From: CAYNVQ01 sp964400735 | GTDB lineage: Bacteria > Acidobacteriota > Aminicenantia > Aminicenantales > Aminicenantaceae | Assembly: GCA_964400735.1 (NCBI GenBank) | Contig: CAYNVQ010000004.1 | Location: forward strand, 124,001 to 188,000 | Direction of reading: 5' to 3' | Length of the DNA stretch: 64,000 nt | In this document: piece after piece, positions 43,956 through 53,450 of the stretch | Numbering within the stretch: the first letter of the stretch is position 1 | Layout of the letters: the number at the start of each line of letters is the position of its first letter | Made by a program: the position numbers and the translations under genes | Notes under the pieces: generated by a model | What the model was told of the DNA's origin: nothing | The model's input: only the letters and a program-made list of their open reading frames with translations | The model's database searches: none

Positions 43956-43984
43956 TTGACTTCGCATCTTGCCTCTGGTATATA
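43956..43984 (+). promoter_or_regulatory. Promoter of the outer-membrane barrel gene
   Basis: TTGACT at 43956-43961, 17-base spacer, TATATA at 43979-43984. Transcription would begin only about ten bases before the ATG at 44002, giving a very short leader without a Shine-Dalgarno sequence. Confidence 0.6.
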
Positions 43985-44001
43985 GGTTTTCCGAAATATT
44001 T

Positions 44002-46392
44002 ATGAAAATCAAACTGGTTTGTATCCTCCTGATTTTTCTTCTTCCTTTAAAAATCTTTGCTGGTGTCGTCGAGGACACCACGAATCCGTATATTTTTGAT
44101 TTTAGCGAGTTTTTTATCCAAAATCTTCCCGGAGCTTATTTCCATCCGACATTTTTCGAAAATTTTGCTCCAGATACAACCCTGCTGATAGAGGAAAATA
44201 ATGGTTTTTCCTTGATCGATTCTCCGCGGGTTTATTACGAAGGCGATTCTTATACGGATTTCAATTGGTATTGCGATGGTTTCAACATCAATTCTGTTTT
44301 GGAAAGCGGAGCGCCAGCCGTCATGTTGCCGCTCTCATCTGTGAAAAGGTACGAACTCAGGGGGGAATCCCCCCTCTGCCAAAGCTATGGGATGAACTTT
44401 GTATCTACCCAGCCCGAAGCAACTTACTACCGGATTTGGGCCTCCAATGTTTGGCCACATATGGGAGGGCTGACTCCCGGCGCAGCCTTTTTTATCAGTC
44501 CCCATCCGACCTCAGATGAGAGGAACAAATTTTTGTATTCTGAGAGGAGACAAATTCTCTCCAATTATTTTGTGGATTTTGCTTTCGGATCGAAATCTAA
44601 AAGAAATTCGGCAATTTCTCTTTCGCTGACCTATTACGATATCGAACGGCAATTCAATGACTTCAGCGTTTTCGATGCAACATTCAGCGAGAAGGGAAAG
44701 ATTTTTATGGCAAAAACTGATTACCAAAGGGAAATCGGCAATGGATTATTTAGGGTCACGGCAGCTTATAATGCTCGCTCCCGAGACGCTGTTTCGGCCG
44801 AACTGGGACGGCTGCCTCAGGAAACTCTGGAAAGAGAAAAACAAGCGTATTTTGTAGGTCTTCACCTCCAGAGAAAAAGGTTGAACATCAGATTTTCTTT
44901 TTGCCAGGAAAATGAAGATTTGGCTCCAAACCAATTGAATTTTCTCAAGGATTTAAAAGATAACGATGGTGAAGGCTTTTTCCCTTTTGCCGGATGGGGA
45001 GATTTCTCCGGCAGTGCCTTCAGGCTCGGCCTAGATAATGCTTTTATTTTCAAACAGTTCGTCTCTACCGAAATCCGGCTTTTTGCCGATCTTAAGTATG
45101 CGACGATAAAAGGAAATGAAAATTCCCATGACTTTAATCCCATAAGTTTTGATCGTTCCCCTTATTTGGTGGTTCTCTGGCAGAAAGGGCTGGATTATAA
45201 AAATTATAACATTCAAGGCAAGGCAGGGACTGTCTTCCAGACATCTCTGTCTGAACACTTCAACCTGTACACGAAATTCTTGATGCAATATTCCTCCCTG
45301 CGGTTTTCTCGTCCCGATAACAACCTTTCCTCGCTTTCCTTCGGCTATGACATCGGCCTTGTCTTCAAGACTGGCAACTCCGAATTATTGGTTGCTTACG
45401 AGAGGATGCCTTATGAAGTAAGAGAAGACGTGAACTATTTTTTAGAGCAGCAGAGACCTTGGGGAACCTATCGCTTTTGGGATGATGCCAATAAGGATCA
45501 GTCCTATCAGGTGGGGGAAGAAGGAGAAGTATTCGGCTATACTGGCGGACGATTCCATTCGCTGGATGAAGAGATCGCCACGCCTTTCAAAAAAAGGCTT
45601 CTAATGGGTTTTTCAACACGACTTTCCTCGAAATTTACCCTCAATATGAAGGGAATTTTTAAGAATATAAGCAACAACTATTGGGTTAAATTCACGGAAG
45701 AATACGGATTCTATGAAACGGTAGGAGAGCAGGATCTCTATTTTTTCTCTCGGCCTTTCACGGATTATGTTTTTACCAATTATGACTTTGATAAGGATCC
45801 CTATTGCCTTCAATTCCTGATCCGAATTCTAGGCCAGGAGGATCGGAGATGGTTCTTCTCCTTTTCCTTCATGGCTCACTTGGGGATGGGCTACACTCCC
45901 TTCGGCAATGGGCTAGGGGCTAATGATTTCGGTATTTTGGATGAAAGCCAGGCTAATCCCAATACCTGGATTAACGGATACGGAAGGGTGGACGGGGACA
46001 GGGCTTTTGTCGGGAAATTGTTCTTTGGATTTTATTTGGCGAAGAATCTATTTTTGGGGATGAATATCAAGTACCGGGACGGGACCCCTTTTTCTTTTAT
46101 CGGCTCCACCTACGATCACGATCAATGGGTGTTGTATCTAGAAACCATTCAAGCAGAGAACGAAAAAGGCATCAAGGGCGGACCGAGAAAGGATTACCTT
46201 ACCGATGTAAGCGTCAAACTGAACTATAGTTTTCGGCTCTTCAACGGGGAGGTGAACTTGTTCGGGAGCGTATTCAACCTGCTTGATTTTGGGAGCGAAC
46301 TGTCGGAATATGTTTTTTCCGGCGGGAAGCGATATTCGAATGAAATGCAGATACCCAGGAGTGTTAGAGCCGGGATCAAAATCGAATTTTGA
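44002..46392 (+). CDS. Large outer-membrane beta-barrel protein (TonB-receptor-like)
   Basis: 796 residues from the ATG at 44002, which opens a signal peptide ('KLVCILLIFLLPLKIFAG'). The mature protein is dominated by alternating amphipathic strands rich in Tyr, Phe and Asp, and it ends in Phe ('SVRAGIKIEF'), both typical of outer-membrane barrels. A short N-terminal part ('RVYYEGDSYTDFNWYCDGFN', 'LSSVKRYELRGESPLC') resembles the plug domain of TonB-dependent receptors, but no TonB box is obvious. Possible substrate uptake or a surface role; substrate unknown. The next gene, a Tat-exported glycosidase-like enzyme, starts 82 bases downstream. Confidence 0.8.
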   Translation: MKIKLVCILLIFLLPLKIFAGVVEDTTNPYIFDFSEFFIQNLPGAYFHPTFFENFAPDTTLLIEENNGFSLIDSPRVYYEGDSYTDFNWYCDGFNINSVLESGAPAVMLPLSSVKRYELRGESPLCQSYGMNFVSTQPEATYYRIWASNVWPHMGGLTPGAAFFISPHPTSDERNKFLYSERRQILSNYFVDFAFGSKSKRNSAISLSLTYYDIERQFNDFSVFDATFSEKGKIFMAKTDYQREIGNGLFRVTAAYNARSRDAVSAELGRLPQETLEREKQAYFVGLHLQRKRLNIRFSFCQENEDLAPNQLNFLKDLKDNDGEGFFPFAGWGDFSGSAFRLGLDNAFIFKQFVSTEIRLFADLKYATIKGNENSHDFNPISFDRSPYLVVLWQKGLDYKNYNIQGKAGTVFQTSLSEHFNLYTKFLMQYSSLRFSRPDNNLSSLSFGYDIGLVFKTGNSELLVAYERMPYEVREDVNYFLEQQRPWGTYRFWDDANKDQSYQVGEEGEVFGYTGGRFHSLDEEIATPFKKRLLMGFSTRLSSKFTLNMKGIFKNISNNYWVKFTEEYGFYETVGEQDLYFFSRPFTDYVFTNYDFDKDPYCLQFLIRILGQEDRRWFFSFSFMAHLGMGYTPFGNGLGANDFGILDESQANPNTWINGYGRVDGDRAFVGKLFFGFYLAKNLFLGMNIKYRDGTPFSFIGSTYDHDQWVLYLETIQAENEKGIKGGPRKDYLTDVSVKLNYSFRLFNGEVNLFGSVFNLLDFGSELSEYVFSGGKRYSNEMQIPRSVRAGIKIEF

Positions 46393-46474
46393 TCGGGCTT
46401 TCTTCGCTTATATCGAGGAGGCCTAATAAAAGGAAAGAAAAGAGATTTTTTAAAATAGCCCGAGGAGGACATAC

Positions 46475-47839
46475 ATGAAGAAAAAGATAAGTCGCAGGGA
46501 CTTTATCAAGACAGGTGCCTCTGCCGGAGCGGGAATTGCATTGGGAGGAATGTTGGCTGCACGACCGGATGCCCAGCAAAAACTGACCAATTCCCCCCCA
46601 TCGCCGCGTATGGCTCCCCCGATGGAAAAAGTCCGGATTGGCTTTGTGGGGGTTGGCGGAATGGGAACCGCTCATGTCGGGAATTTATTGAGGATCGAAG
46701 GAGCAGAATTAAGGGCGGTTTGCGATATCGTGGAGTGGAAAGTCGAACGGATACAAGCTATGTGTGCGGCTGCTGGCAAACCCAAGCCCGAGGGATACAC
46801 AAGGGGGGAGACCGATTTTAAAAGGATGTGTGAGCGAAATGACCTTGATCTCGTCTACAACGCTACGCCGTGGGAGTGGCATGTGTCCATATGTTTGGAG
46901 GCCATGAGCAAGGGAAAGCATGCGGCGACCGAGGTCCCGGCAGCCATCTCTATCGATGATTGCTGGAATTTGGTCGAGTTTTCGGAAAAAACCGGGAAAT
47001 ATTGCATCATGATGGAAAACTGCAATTATGACAGGATCGAGATGATGATCCTGAACATGTTGAAGAAGGGAGTGTTGGGAGAATTATTGCACGCCGAATG
47101 CGGCTACCTGCACGATCTGAGGGCCGTCAAACATGATATGCTGGGCGAGGGGGTATGGCGTCGTGCCCACAGTATGAAACGGAACGGAGACCTTTATCCT
47201 ACCCATGGGCTGGGGCCCGTAGCTCAATGCATGGACATAAACCGCGGAAATCGGTTCGATTATCTTGTTTCCTTTGCCACCAAATCGCGAGGCCTTCACC
47301 TTTACGCCCTGGAGAAGTTTGGCCCGAACAGTCCACAGGCCAAGGAAAAGTTTGTCCTGGGCGATGTGGTGACCACAGTGATCCGGACCGAAAGAGATGA
47401 GACCATCGTGGTTCAACACGATACGAACAGCCCTCGTCCCTACAGCCGCGATATATTGGTGCAGGGAACGAGAGGTATCGTCCGAAAATATCCTACACCT
47501 TTGATCTATATCGAGGGAAAGAGTCCTCCCCATAGTTGGGAAGATTTGGATGCTTATCAAAAGGAATTCAACCATCCGGTATGGACTGAGATGGAGGAGA
47601 TGAGCAGAGGGGCAGGTCATGGCGGAATGGACTTTATAGAAGATTACCGGTTGATCGATGCGTTGCTGAAAGGGCGGGAGCCGGATATGGATGTTTACGA
47701 TGCAGCGGCGATCAGTTCGGTTTCTGAATTGAGCGAGCGCTCGATCAACTCCGGAAGCAAGCCCCAGTCCTTTCCGGATTTCACCCGGGGTATGTGGAAG
47801 AAGTCCCGAGAGCTCCAGGTCATGAAAGTCAAATCTTGA
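46475..47839 (+). CDS. Tat-exported Gfo/Idh/MocA enzyme, GH109-like glycosidase
   Basis: 454 residues. Tat signal 'SRRDFIKTGASAGAGIAL'; NAD-binding 'IGFVGVGGMGTAHVGNLL' at about residues 55-72. The central motif 'NGDLYPTHGLGPVAQCMDIN' and 'HDTNSPRPYSRDI' are the pattern of family GH109 (alpha-N-acetylgalactosaminidase type), which uses tightly bound NAD+ in an oxidation-elimination mechanism. Tat export fits a folded, cofactor-loaded enzyme acting outside the cytoplasm. GAGGAGG precedes the ATG. The neighbouring upstream outer-membrane barrel could import glycan fragments (inference). Confidence 0.85.
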   Translation: MKKKISRRDFIKTGASAGAGIALGGMLAARPDAQQKLTNSPPSPRMAPPMEKVRIGFVGVGGMGTAHVGNLLRIEGAELRAVCDIVEWKVERIQAMCAAAGKPKPEGYTRGETDFKRMCERNDLDLVYNATPWEWHVSICLEAMSKGKHAATEVPAAISIDDCWNLVEFSEKTGKYCIMMENCNYDRIEMMILNMLKKGVLGELLHAECGYLHDLRAVKHDMLGEGVWRRAHSMKRNGDLYPTHGLGPVAQCMDINRGNRFDYLVSFATKSRGLHLYALEKFGPNSPQAKEKFVLGDVVTTVIRTERDETIVVQHDTNSPRPYSRDILVQGTRGIVRKYPTPLIYIEGKSPPHSWEDLDAYQKEFNHPVWTEMEEMSRGAGHGGMDFIEDYRLIDALLKGREPDMDVYDAAAISSVSELSERSINSGSKPQSFPDFTRGMWKKSRELQVMKVKS

Positions 47840-47895
47840 AAACGAAAGAGCGGTGGGATAACCTGCCGGTGGTTTGATTCAGAACAACATTTACA

Positions 47896-48111
47896 ATGCC
47901 CTTGAAGAAAGCATCCTTTGGAACAACGAGAGCAGCACTGGGCTGTGGCGTCATTCTCATTTTTTTTACAGGGATTTTTGGAATCGTTCTTTCGTTTTTT
48001 ACCGATGACCAAGAGTTGGCATCTGCGGTTAGAACTCGTTGTTTCATCGGTCTATTGGTCGGAATAGCTATGGTCATAGCTTGGAAAATTTATCGTTCCA
48101 AGGTCGAATAA
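47896..48111 (+). CDS. Small two-helix membrane protein
   Basis: 71 residues with two hydrophobic segments ('GCGVILIFFTGIFGIVLSFF' and 'CFIGLLVGIAMVIAWKIY') and a basic end. No good ribosome binding site. No recognised family. It converges with the PilZ gene. Confidence 0.45.
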   Translation: MPLKKASFGTTRAALGCGVILIFFTGIFGIVLSFFTDDQELASAVRTRCFIGLLVGIAMVIAWKIYRSKVE

Positions 48112-48141
48112 AAAAAGACAAAAGGAAAGGTTGTCAAATGC

Positions 48142-48507
48142 TCATTCTTTGGAGGATGAATCTTTTTTTTTATAAATGTATTCCATGAGAGACATTATAT
48201 TTTCGACAGGATTATCTTCAAACATCACACCGACCGCAAATAGCTCTCCATCATAAAGATGCCTGATCCATTGAACTCTTCCGAAGAGACGGAAAGCCTT
48301 GCTCTTTCGTCCCAATGAAAGCTCTATTTCCAAAAGTGTTCCAATCTCCAGGAGTTTGTTGGTGATGATTTTGATTCCGCCTGATGAAACATCTTCGGTG
48401 AAGGCCAAATAGATATTTTCGTCGAGGGGATTTTTATCTTCCGAAATAATCAAAAATGTGAGTTTGTTTTCTTCTTTTAGCCTGATTTCTTTCCGTTGGT
48501 TCTTCAT
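48142..48507 (-). CDS. PilZ-domain cyclic di-GMP-binding protein
   Basis: 121 residues making a single PilZ domain. The c-di-GMP-binding signatures are an N-terminal basic stretch 'RKEIRLKEENKL' (RxxxR) and 'DVSSGGIKIITN' (D/NxSxxG), with the usual barrel strands 'ELFAVGVMFED'. Cytosolic receptor-type protein with no attached output domain. A diguanylate cyclase with intact catalytic motif lies at 56.3 kb. Single-gene unit. Confidence 0.85.
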   Translation of the reverse strand: MKNQRKEIRLKEENKLTFLIISEDKNPLDENIYLAFTEDVSSGGIKIITNKLLEIGTLLEIELSLGRKSKAFRLFGRVQWIRHLYDGELFAVGVMFEDNPVENIMSLMEYIYKKKDSSSKE

Positions 48508-48647
48508 TCCAAAAGCCTGCTTTTCCAGCGGATTTTAAGAATTAAATTTGTCATTTGCGCAGTTAGAATATTGTTGATTACGGGACATAGATTAATATCC
48601 TTATGGATTGATGTAAATAACCCTTTGAGATGATTTGGGGGAGGATT

Positions 48648-50000
48648 TTAGCCTTTGGTTTTGTCTTTTTTTTCTCGCACGCGTTCTATGAAACCCGAAG
48701 GATTGACGACAGGACCGGAGTCGGTCTTGTTGACCGTCTCTTTTAAAAATTGGATGATGTCCTTTGGTTCGATTTCCGGATTGACCTGAAAGGCCAGTGC
48801 AGCCAATCCTGCGATATAAGGGGCACCCCAGCTCATTCCCCCCTGCCTGTCGTATGTATAGACATCGATACCTCTATGGCTTGCCACGGTCTTGTTGGAG
48901 CCTGGAACCCTGAGCACATCTCCTTCAGAGCTGTAGTAGCCTGGGATGTAGTTTTGCGGTTCATCGGGATTTTCTCCTGCCTTAAGAGACAGTATGCCAA
49001 AATCCAATAGGGATTGATCACAGGTCACAACGAGTATTCCCTGGGCCTCTGCCTTCTTTAAAGTATCATTCCACTCCTCATAGTGAGGCTGTGCCGAGAA
49101 GCCCCCTGTAGAAATGCTGACGACTCGTATCTTTTCTTTTTCGGGAAGTCTTCTGTTCAATTCAAAGATTTTTTTTAGAGAATCTATATAAGGCTTGTTA
49201 TCCTGCTCCCACATCGGAACGGCAAAATAGGTAAGGGATGCGCCGGGTGCGACTCCGATGTTTTGTCCTACAGCGATGGAGGCTATGGGTGAGCCGTGCA
49301 TTTGGGGCGGAAGGTCTCCGAGTCCTGTTTCGTCGTACCGGTTGATTTTAGATGTGTATTCGGTATGGCCCAAGAGAAGGGGTTGGTCGATGATGGCCAG
49401 GCCTATGCCGGTGCCGTCGATTCCCTTTCGGTGCAGTGAACGGACACCCAGCCCTGGGTTTTTTGCATTTTCGATGAGTTCAGCCGGGTTGAATCCTTTG
49501 GGAAGCTTTTCTTTGGGAGGCCATTCGGTGAGGGAATCGAAGGAAATCGAATCCAGAAAATCTTTTTGGTCTGTCAAGTTCAACTCTACGAGCGAGACGT
49601 CGGCCAGGCCCCAAAATCGATCGATCTTTCTCAGGTCGTCCTCAGTTCTAAGAACGAGTTTCTTGTCCTCTCCGATATTGATCCGTTCCCCTTGGTGATA
49701 GATCCTCCTCAGGGTAAAGGGTGCCGGATCGTTCCTCATTTTCCAAAAAGCGATCTGAAGGTCCGGATATTCATAGCCCAGCATCTGCATCCCACCGTCA
49801 TTGGCTTCTGTCTTTTTCAAGGGTTCCCCGAGCAGAGCCTTTATCTCTTCGGGTTCGGTCAGCTTAAAGGCGATCTTTCCGGATTTTAGGGCATCCTTAA
49901 TGATTGTGATGAGCTTTTCTTTATCATGGCCTTGGCCAAACGCGATCAAAATAAAGATGGACGACACAAAAATAAGGAATTTGGCGATGATTGGTCTCAT
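48648..50000 (-). CDS. Exported subtilisin-like (S8) serine peptidase
   Basis: 450 residues, with AGGAGG before the ATG. An N-terminal signal or membrane segment (residues about 5-22) precedes an unassigned domain of about 150 residues, then the S8 core with predicted triad D205 ('AIIDQP'), H235 ('QMHGSPIAS') and S390 ('GMSWGAPYIAGLAAL'). The position of the oxyanion Asn, usually in an 'AAGN' strand, reads 'VVTCDQS', so the enzyme may be slow or modified. Expected to act in the periplasm or outside the cell. Confidence 0.85.
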   Translation of the reverse strand: MRPIIAKFLIFVSSIFILIAFGQGHDKEKLITIIKDALKSGKIAFKLTEPEEIKALLGEPLKKTEANDGGMQMLGYEYPDLQIAFWKMRNDPAPFTLRRIYHQGERINIGEDKKLVLRTEDDLRKIDRFWGLADVSLVELNLTDQKDFLDSISFDSLTEWPPKEKLPKGFNPAELIENAKNPGLGVRSLHRKGIDGTGIGLAIIDQPLLLGHTEYTSKINRYDETGLGDLPPQMHGSPIASIAVGQNIGVAPGASLTYFAVPMWEQDNKPYIDSLKKIFELNRRLPEKEKIRVVSISTGGFSAQPHYEEWNDTLKKAEAQGILVVTCDQSLLDFGILSLKAGENPDEPQNYIPGYYSSEGDVLRVPGSNKTVASHRGIDVYTYDRQGGMSWGAPYIAGLAALAFQVNPEIEPKDIIQFLKETVNKTDSGPVVNPSGFIERVREKKDKTKG

Positions 50001-50109
50001 AATGGGCCTCCTGCGTATATTATTTTCATTTTAGATGCATTCCGTTCATATTCTGATACTGAAAAAATGGTACAAGAGTTTCGTCAGCTTTTAAAGGACG
50101 GAAAAATTA

Positions 50110-51255
50110 TTATTCCCAGCGCATTTTGTAGATGTTGAATTCCTGGAAACCGTCCGGTTTTTCCTGAAAGCAGTAAAGATGTCCTCGTCTGGATTTTGCG
50201 CAGGGATAGGCGTCTCCCAGAATCAAAATATTTATGGCTTTTCGCGCTATGAAAAGACCATTCGCGTTGAAAATATCATAGATGTATTCTTGGGGGTTAG
50301 CTCCCCTTTCAAATGTCATCACGAAGATCCGGCCTTCATCATCCAGAAAAAAATCACCCATAGGAGGCCAGAATTTCGGAAACCAGATTTTCTCTCCGAA
50401 GGGTTCATACAGCTCTTCCCTTTCTCGGATCACCTCGTGAGAGACGGCAACGGGATCATATTCCTTCCGGATTTTTTGTATGAGGTTCCCCTTCAAATCG
50501 TACTTGACTATTTCGTATCCCCTGTCTTCACAGGCTAGAAAAATATTGTCTACGGTAATCTGCCGGGTGTTAAAAGGGCGCGAAATTATTCCTCGAGTTC
50601 CCTGGGTGTTGAAATCATAGACATTCTGGGTGCCCAGTAGCTTTATTTCCTCGAAATCTGTATCGTAAAGGCTGAAAGCCCAAACATACATGTACTTGTC
50701 TGATGGAGCCGGATGTTTATCCCAGAGGCCAAAATAATGACCGTTCTCCAGTGGATAAAGCAGTCCAACCTTTGTCGGGTATCTTGTCTCCTTTTCCAAG
50801 TTTCCATCCTTGTTAAAGATTAATATTTTCCTGTTCCCATTATCGGAGACGATGATGTTATCCTGGCTATCGATGCCCGTCCAGACGATATACTGTATCT
50901 CTTCCGGCCCTTGGCCTTTCCGGCCAAAAGAGGCCGTAAAGTTTCCATTTGGGTCGAATTTGAAGATCAAATCACCTTCTTTATCAGTTGAGAAGAAATA
51001 AATGTTTCCTTTTGAGTCAACTTCGAAGTCTGTGGAATCAGCAATGCCCAATTCTCCTATGTCATCGCTGGAAAAGTCGATGGTCATTTCCTTTTCCAAA
51101 CTTAAATTGGCTGCCTCTCCCTTAATTTTATAAGGCTCCGCATGGTTGATGATGATTTCTATATCCCCCTCGATTATTTTTTCCACCTGTTCTTTTGGTG
51201 GCGAACAATCTAAGACAAAGATAGATGCAAAGACAATAAGGGCCACTTTCTTCAT
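50110..51255 (-). CDS. Six-bladed beta-propeller lipoprotein
   Basis: 381 residues. Lipoprotein signal 'ALIVFASIFVLDCSPPKEQ'. The mature part has repeated blades of the NHL/6-bladed type ('DFEVDSKGNIYFFST', 'GIDSQDNIIVSDNGNRKILI', 'FDPNGNFTASFGRKGQGPEE'). These lipoproteins are frequent in Bacteroidetes and Acidobacteria; function usually unknown. GGAGGG upstream of the ATG. Confidence 0.85.
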   Translation of the reverse strand: MKKVALIVFASIFVLDCSPPKEQVEKIIEGDIEIIINHAEPYKIKGEAANLSLEKEMTIDFSSDDIGELGIADSTDFEVDSKGNIYFFSTDKEGDLIFKFDPNGNFTASFGRKGQGPEEIQYIVWTGIDSQDNIIVSDNGNRKILIFNKDGNLEKETRYPTKVGLLYPLENGHYFGLWDKHPAPSDKYMYVWAFSLYDTDFEEIKLLGTQNVYDFNTQGTRGIISRPFNTRQITVDNIFLACEDRGYEIVKYDLKGNLIQKIRKEYDPVAVSHEVIREREELYEPFGEKIWFPKFWPPMGDFFLDDEGRIFVMTFERGANPQEYIYDIFNANGLFIARKAINILILGDAYPCAKSRRGHLYCFQEKPDGFQEFNIYKMRWE

Positions 51256-51521
51256 TCATCCCTCCGAGGTATTTCTAGGATACTTGTCCTCGTTCTATGT
51301 ACAATTGAAATCTTAGGTTATTCCCCTACGATTCTGGACTTTCTCTGCTTCGAATTCCTTCCTCGAGAGCGAGGTTGTCTTCTATATGAAGACCGTTCCG
51401 AAGGGAGCTTTTCCAAGGGTGTTGTGATTTCGAATTAGATACTGTGTCCCTCAAAATCAAAATGTTCTTGGTTCGGACATAGGGCCGGATAAAACGATAA
51501 AAGTTCCCTTAGTCGGATAGT
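51256..51521. other. Intergenic stretch
   Basis: About 265 bases between the transglutaminase-like gene and the beta-propeller gene on the same strand. Nothing recognised. Confidence 0.3.
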
Positions 51522-52940
51522 TTATTTCTGAAAGGTCAGAATTTCGATGGCCAGGTTGTCGACCAGTTTCCAACGTATTTTTTGGGTCCCCATGACTGTT
51601 GGGCTGTGGACGAATTTGATGTGGGTGGGGTATTCGACGGGTATTCCTGCGGCCGCATCTACGGCTATCCATTCGCCCAGCCATACCTCGCACCACATGT
51701 GCCCTACCCAGTTGTCCCCATTCAGTGCTTCTCCGAAGGCTATGCGTGTCGGGATCCCTGCCGCCCGGGCAAGGGAGGCAAAAAGGGTGGAGTATTCGAC
51801 ACATTTTCCTCTCTTTCGACGGAGAACTTCTGGACCGGAAAGGGTTTCGGCAATGTATTCTGTTTTGATGTTTTCATAGACCCAAAGAAGAATTTTTCGC
51901 ACAAGTGCAAGGACATCCTTTTCATCACCCTTTATTTCGGCGAGCTTTTTTTGTATGGATGGATCTTGAGGTTTGATATACTCGGTATTCTCCAGGAAAG
52001 GAGCGAATTCCTTCTCGTTGATGGGTAAATCGAATTCTTTAGAGATAGAAGGTGGCCGTTTGATTTCAAGAACAGCCTCGTATCTATCTCCCTCCTTTTC
52101 CTCTTCGATCACTCTTTGCCTATTATCGACGAAATTAAATTCATCGAAAGGTATCCTTTGCCACTTGATGGCAATCTGGGTTTTGTTGACATCCCAGACG
52201 TTGGGAAAGCAGGGGTCGGCATGAACGGTCAATGTCAATCCATCGGCCGTATTGAGATAGTCGATGTTTCGGGCATTTTGGGCTGTGGTGGGGTAAGAGC
52301 GGCTGTTGAGCTCCAGAAACTTGATCTGTTTGACCAGGCCCTTTTCATCGATATAAAAGATCATGGTGATTCTCTCCCGGACCTTGGCGATGATGCCTTT
52401 CTTTGAATCGGGCAAGACCTCGACATCGTATTTTGTGATTTTTGATTCGATAGGATTGAAAACTTTTAAGGCAAAATTTGCCTCGTCTTTCTTCTGGTAA
52501 ATGAGATGTCCAAGAACGACATCGAAAAAGACGTCATTAAAAAGTATTTTTTGTCTTTCGATTTCCCCCCCATCGGTCTGTCTGGACAGAAATAATTGTC
52601 CATCCCTGATTTCACCCCGTATCTTCGTTTGTCTTGATTTGAATTTAATAACAAGTTCGAAAGCGACGGGTTTCAGGTCGTCATCGACGATGTAATAGCC
52701 TTCCTGGGTGATATCTTGAGGATTGAAGCCGGCAATATCTGTTTTGATCATTTGGTCAATTTTGTATTTCTTAAGGCCATTCTGTAGGTCTTCCAAAACT
52801 ACATGTTCATAACCGTAGCCTTTCCCGTTTCGCTCCAGTTTCAGCCACGACTCCTTGGTTTGGGCGTATGAGGAAGAAATAAGACAAATGTAGGTGACTA
52901 ATAAAAGGAAAAAGCGGAACAAGAGGACAAATCTTTTCAT
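51522..52940 (-). CDS. Exported transglutaminase-like protein
   Basis: 472 residues. Signal peptide ('LLLVTYICLISSSYAQ'). The C-terminal domain is a transglutaminase-like (papain-fold) module with predicted catalytic C380 ('RGKCVEYSTLFA'), H414 ('WVGHMWCEVW') and D428 ('EWIAVDAAAG'). The N-terminal 340 residues are strand-rich and unassigned. Members usually act as peptidases or cross-linkers in the periplasm. No Shine-Dalgarno sequence is apparent before the ATG; a TAAAAT box lies about ten bases upstream, so a short leader is possible. Confidence 0.85.
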   Translation of the reverse strand: MKRFVLLFRFFLLLVTYICLISSSYAQTKESWLKLERNGKGYGYEHVVLEDLQNGLKKYKIDQMIKTDIAGFNPQDITQEGYYIVDDDLKPVAFELVIKFKSRQTKIRGEIRDGQLFLSRQTDGGEIERQKILFNDVFFDVVLGHLIYQKKDEANFALKVFNPIESKITKYDVEVLPDSKKGIIAKVRERITMIFYIDEKGLVKQIKFLELNSRSYPTTAQNARNIDYLNTADGLTLTVHADPCFPNVWDVNKTQIAIKWQRIPFDEFNFVDNRQRVIEEEKEGDRYEAVLEIKRPPSISKEFDLPINEKEFAPFLENTEYIKPQDPSIQKKLAEIKGDEKDVLALVRKILLWVYENIKTEYIAETLSGPEVLRRKRGKCVEYSTLFASLARAAGIPTRIAFGEALNGDNWVGHMWCEVWLGEWIAVDAAAGIPVEYPTHIKFVHSPTVMGTQKIRWKLVDNLAIEILTFQK

Positions 52941-52994
52941 CTATTATTTTATTTTAGAGCAAAATGATTCCAATATAAAGCATTAAATCTCTAT

Positions 52995-53310
52995 CCTGAA
53001 TTATTCATAAAAAAATGCCTATAACTTTATCTATTACAGCAAGATCATGTAGTTTGCCTAATATTGGTGTAAATTATTATGAAAAAATTTGCATCCATTT
53101 AACGGGCATTTTTCACCGTTTGGACGGGCCTATTTCGTTGGGTGGGGTGGCGGCTTCGTCGTAGCCCGGGTAGATTGGGTGGGATCGCGGGGTTTGGTTG
53201 GGACGGCAGTGTACTACAACTTCATAGGCTACTTCCTCGTCCTACCTTGAAAGTAAGGGTGGGGTGGGTTGGCGTGGGGTGGGTTGGCCTTGATTCGTGA
53301 ATAATCCTGG
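52995..53310. repeat. Dispersed noncoding repeat (MITE-like), copy C, full length
   Basis: 316 bases from CCTGAATTATTCAT to GTGAATAATCCTGG, imperfect terminal inverted repeats. The left half corresponds to the nested-hairpin part of copy A, with decayed inner arms; the right half, rich in GGGTGGG repeats, corresponds to copy B. No coding potential. It fills the gap between the transglutaminase-like gene and the second ECF sigma operon. Confidence 0.7.
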
Positions 53311-53450
53311 CTATTTGTCTCTTCAGTTCAGAAAAATTAAAATACAGCTAGAACTTTTTTCCTTCTCATACGTCTTTGGATTTGGAACAAGATGAAGAAA
53401 ATAAAGAGGTGAACACCGGAGACGGAAAGGTCGACAGGAAGAGCAGTCGA

